A stretch of DNA of 5,849 bases. Origin: Myxococcales bacterium (GTDB lineage: Bacteria; Myxococcota; Polyangia; Fen-1088). Of the stretch, positions 4,721-5,849 are shown piece by piece; the stretch's first letter is position 1, and every line of letters starts with the position of its first letter. The DNA lies in contig PMJE01000299.1 of the NCBI GenBank assembly GCA_003157315.1, forward strand, positions 1 to 5,849, in the 5' to 3' direction. A program made the position numbers and the translations under genes. The notes under the pieces are model-generated. The model had not been told where the DNA came from. It was given only the letters and a program-made list of their open reading frames with translations, and searched no databases.

Positions 4721-5849
4721 CTAGTCTCGCCGTCGGCGCTCTTCGAAGCCGAGCAGCTTGGCGCGTAGCTCGTCGAGCAGGGTTCGCTGCTCGGGCTGGT
4801 CAGCCAGGTTTCTCTGCTGGCGCGGATCGCTGGCCAGATCGAAGAGCTCCCAGCGTCGCTCGCTGATCTTGTGGGTGAGCTTCTTGCCGCCCTCGATCAC
4901 AGTCACCTCGTGTGAGGGAGTCGCGGTGGAGGGCAGCAGCTCGGCGAAGATCGGCCGGTGGGGCAGGGGCTTGCCCTCGACCGCAGGAAGCAGGCTGCGG
5001 CCGTGGAAACTGGGCAGGGGTGGGGCGCCCACCAGGTCAACCAGGGTGGGGCCCAAGTCGATGAGCCCGACCTCGTCGTCAACCACCACCGGTTTCTGTC
5101 CAGGCACGACGACCAGCAAAGGCACGCGCAGTTGTTCCTCGGTGAGATCCTGGCCGTGAAAGTAACGCTTGTGCTCGCCCCAGGCCTCGCCGTGATCGCC
5201 GAACACCACCACCGCTGTGTTGCGGTCCAGTTTGGTTTCTTCGAGAGTCTTGATGATCTTGCCTGCCCACAGGTCAGCGAAGGCGATCTCGTAGTCGTAC
5301 TTCTCCTCCAGTCCCTGCACGCCCGAAAGCGAGGTGGGGAACTCGGGATGCTCCATGTAGCTGGAATGTGGCTCGAAGAGGTGCGTCCAGAGAACGAAAC
5401 GCTCGCCAGTTTGCGCGGACTTGTGCAGCCGCGCGATCACGCGCGGGACGATGCGGGGCGAGGCGATGTCCTTGTTGGAATCCGCGATGCTCTTGGCGCC
5501 GTCGTCGGACCATTCGGCAAAGCCTTTGGAGATGCCCCGATCGGCGGTGAAGAAGAAGTGCGAAAAGATCCCGATGGGGCGCAGACCAGCGGCCGCCAGC
5601 GGCTCGAAGAAACTATGGTTGCTGGGCAAGAGGTTCGAGTAGTTGAGCGACTGCTTCTGCCAAGCGATTTCGGAAGGATAGCGCGAGGTCACCAGCGACG
5701 GGAAGGAGCGTGGGGTGTTGGGCGCCTGCGCCCACACATGGGTGAAGCGCGTGCCCCGCTGGGCAAGCGCATCCAGGGTCGGGGTGAGCGAGTGGCCGGG
5801 TGGCCTGCGGTAGCCCGCCACGCCCAGGCGATCGGCGCGCAAGGCATCG
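4721..5849 (-). CDS. Sulfatase-fold (alkaline phosphatase superfamily) hydrolase or transferase, N terminus missing
   Basis: The frame is open to the right edge. The first visible codons give DALRADRLGVAGY, a conserved metal-site motif near the start of the sulfatase domain, so the TTG at 5842 is inside the domain and not a start. Counting that first Asp as 1, the segment shows TPTLDALAQRGTRF (22-35), the nucleophile loop NTPRSFPSLVTSRYPSE (44-60), LWTHLFEPHSSY (153-164), VVVFGDHGEAWGEH (213-226) with metal ligands D218 and H219, YFHG with H231, RVPLLVVVPG (241-250), and the usual C-terminal WELFDLASDPRQQRNL (333-348). It ends at residue 375. The nucleophile position, by alignment to C-x-P-S-R-x-S-L-x-T, is Thr45 rather than Cys or Ser. 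The family hydrolyses sulfate, phosphate or phosphonate esters, or transfers phospho groups; the substrate is unknown. A signal peptide or membrane segments may lie in the missing part. Confidence 0.9.
   Translation of the reverse strand, partial: DALRADRLGVAGYRRPPGHSLTPTLDALAQRGTRFTHVWAQAPNTPRSFPSLVTSRYPSEIAWQKQSLNYSNLLPSNHSFFEPLAAAGLRPIGIFSHFFFTADRGISKGFAEWSDDGAKSIADSNKDIASPRIVPRVIARLHKSAQTGERFVLWTHLFEPHSSYMEHPEFPTSLSGVQGLEEKYDYEIAFADLWAGKIIKTLEETKLDRNTAVVVFGDHGEAWGEHKRYFHGQDLTEEQLRVPLLVVVPGQKPVVVDDEVGLIDLGPTLVDLVGAPPLPSFHGRSLLPAVEGKPLPHRPIFAELLPSTATPSHEVTVIEGGKKLTHKISERRWELFDLASDPRQQRNLADQPEQRTLLDELRAKLLGFEERRRRD

Noticed and set aside
5840..5842. TTG as the start of the sulfatase-fold gene
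   Set aside because: The codons before it give Asp-Ala of the conserved DALRAD metal motif, so it is internal.

Overview
The window looks like chromosomal DNA from a high-GC, Gram-negative delta-type bacterium, most likely one of the Myxococcota. That placement is an inference. It rests on GC-rich coding sequence, a very large PilY1-type pilus protein carrying a cysteine-rich module of C-x-x-D-x-x-C character, an HU-family protein with the segment RFSYPGFGTF, and a 'DALRADRLG' type sulfatase-fold protein. No rRNA, tRNA, CRISPR array, insertion sequence or attachment site was seen.

Layout. (1) Bases 2-4198 on the + strand hold the 3' part of one very large gene, open at the left edge, for a PilY1/PilC-type type IV pilus protein. 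From the N-terminal side it shows four 12-residue S/T/Q/Y/N repeats, a Thr/Ser/Ala-rich stalk, a 15-cysteine module, a von Willebrand A-like region split by a long insert, and the C-terminal PilY1 beta-propeller. (2) Bases 4199-4363 are intergenic. They hold a strong hairpin just after the first stop codon, a 10-bp direct repeat, and a sigma70-like promoter with a palindrome in its spacer. (3) Bases 4364-4714 (+) encode a 116-residue HU/IHF-family nucleoid protein. (4) Bases 4721-5849 (-) hold the 3' part of a sulfatase / alkaline-phosphatase-superfamily gene that is cut by the right edge and converges on the HU gene, with 6 bases between the two stop codons.

How the genes relate. The three genes do not look like one functional unit. 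The PilY1-like protein should act outside the cell at the pilus tip or cell surface, the HU-like protein acts on DNA, and the sulfatase-fold protein probably acts on an envelope or extracellular ester. The hairpin and promoter between the first two genes argue against an operon, and the third gene is on the other strand.

I do not see a clear new multi-gene system. The most unusual parts are the PilY1-like N-terminal architecture (tandem repeats that each keep an N-x-T sequon, then a four-unit cysteine module), the Thr at the nucleophile position of the sulfatase-fold protein, and the compact promoter region of the HU gene.
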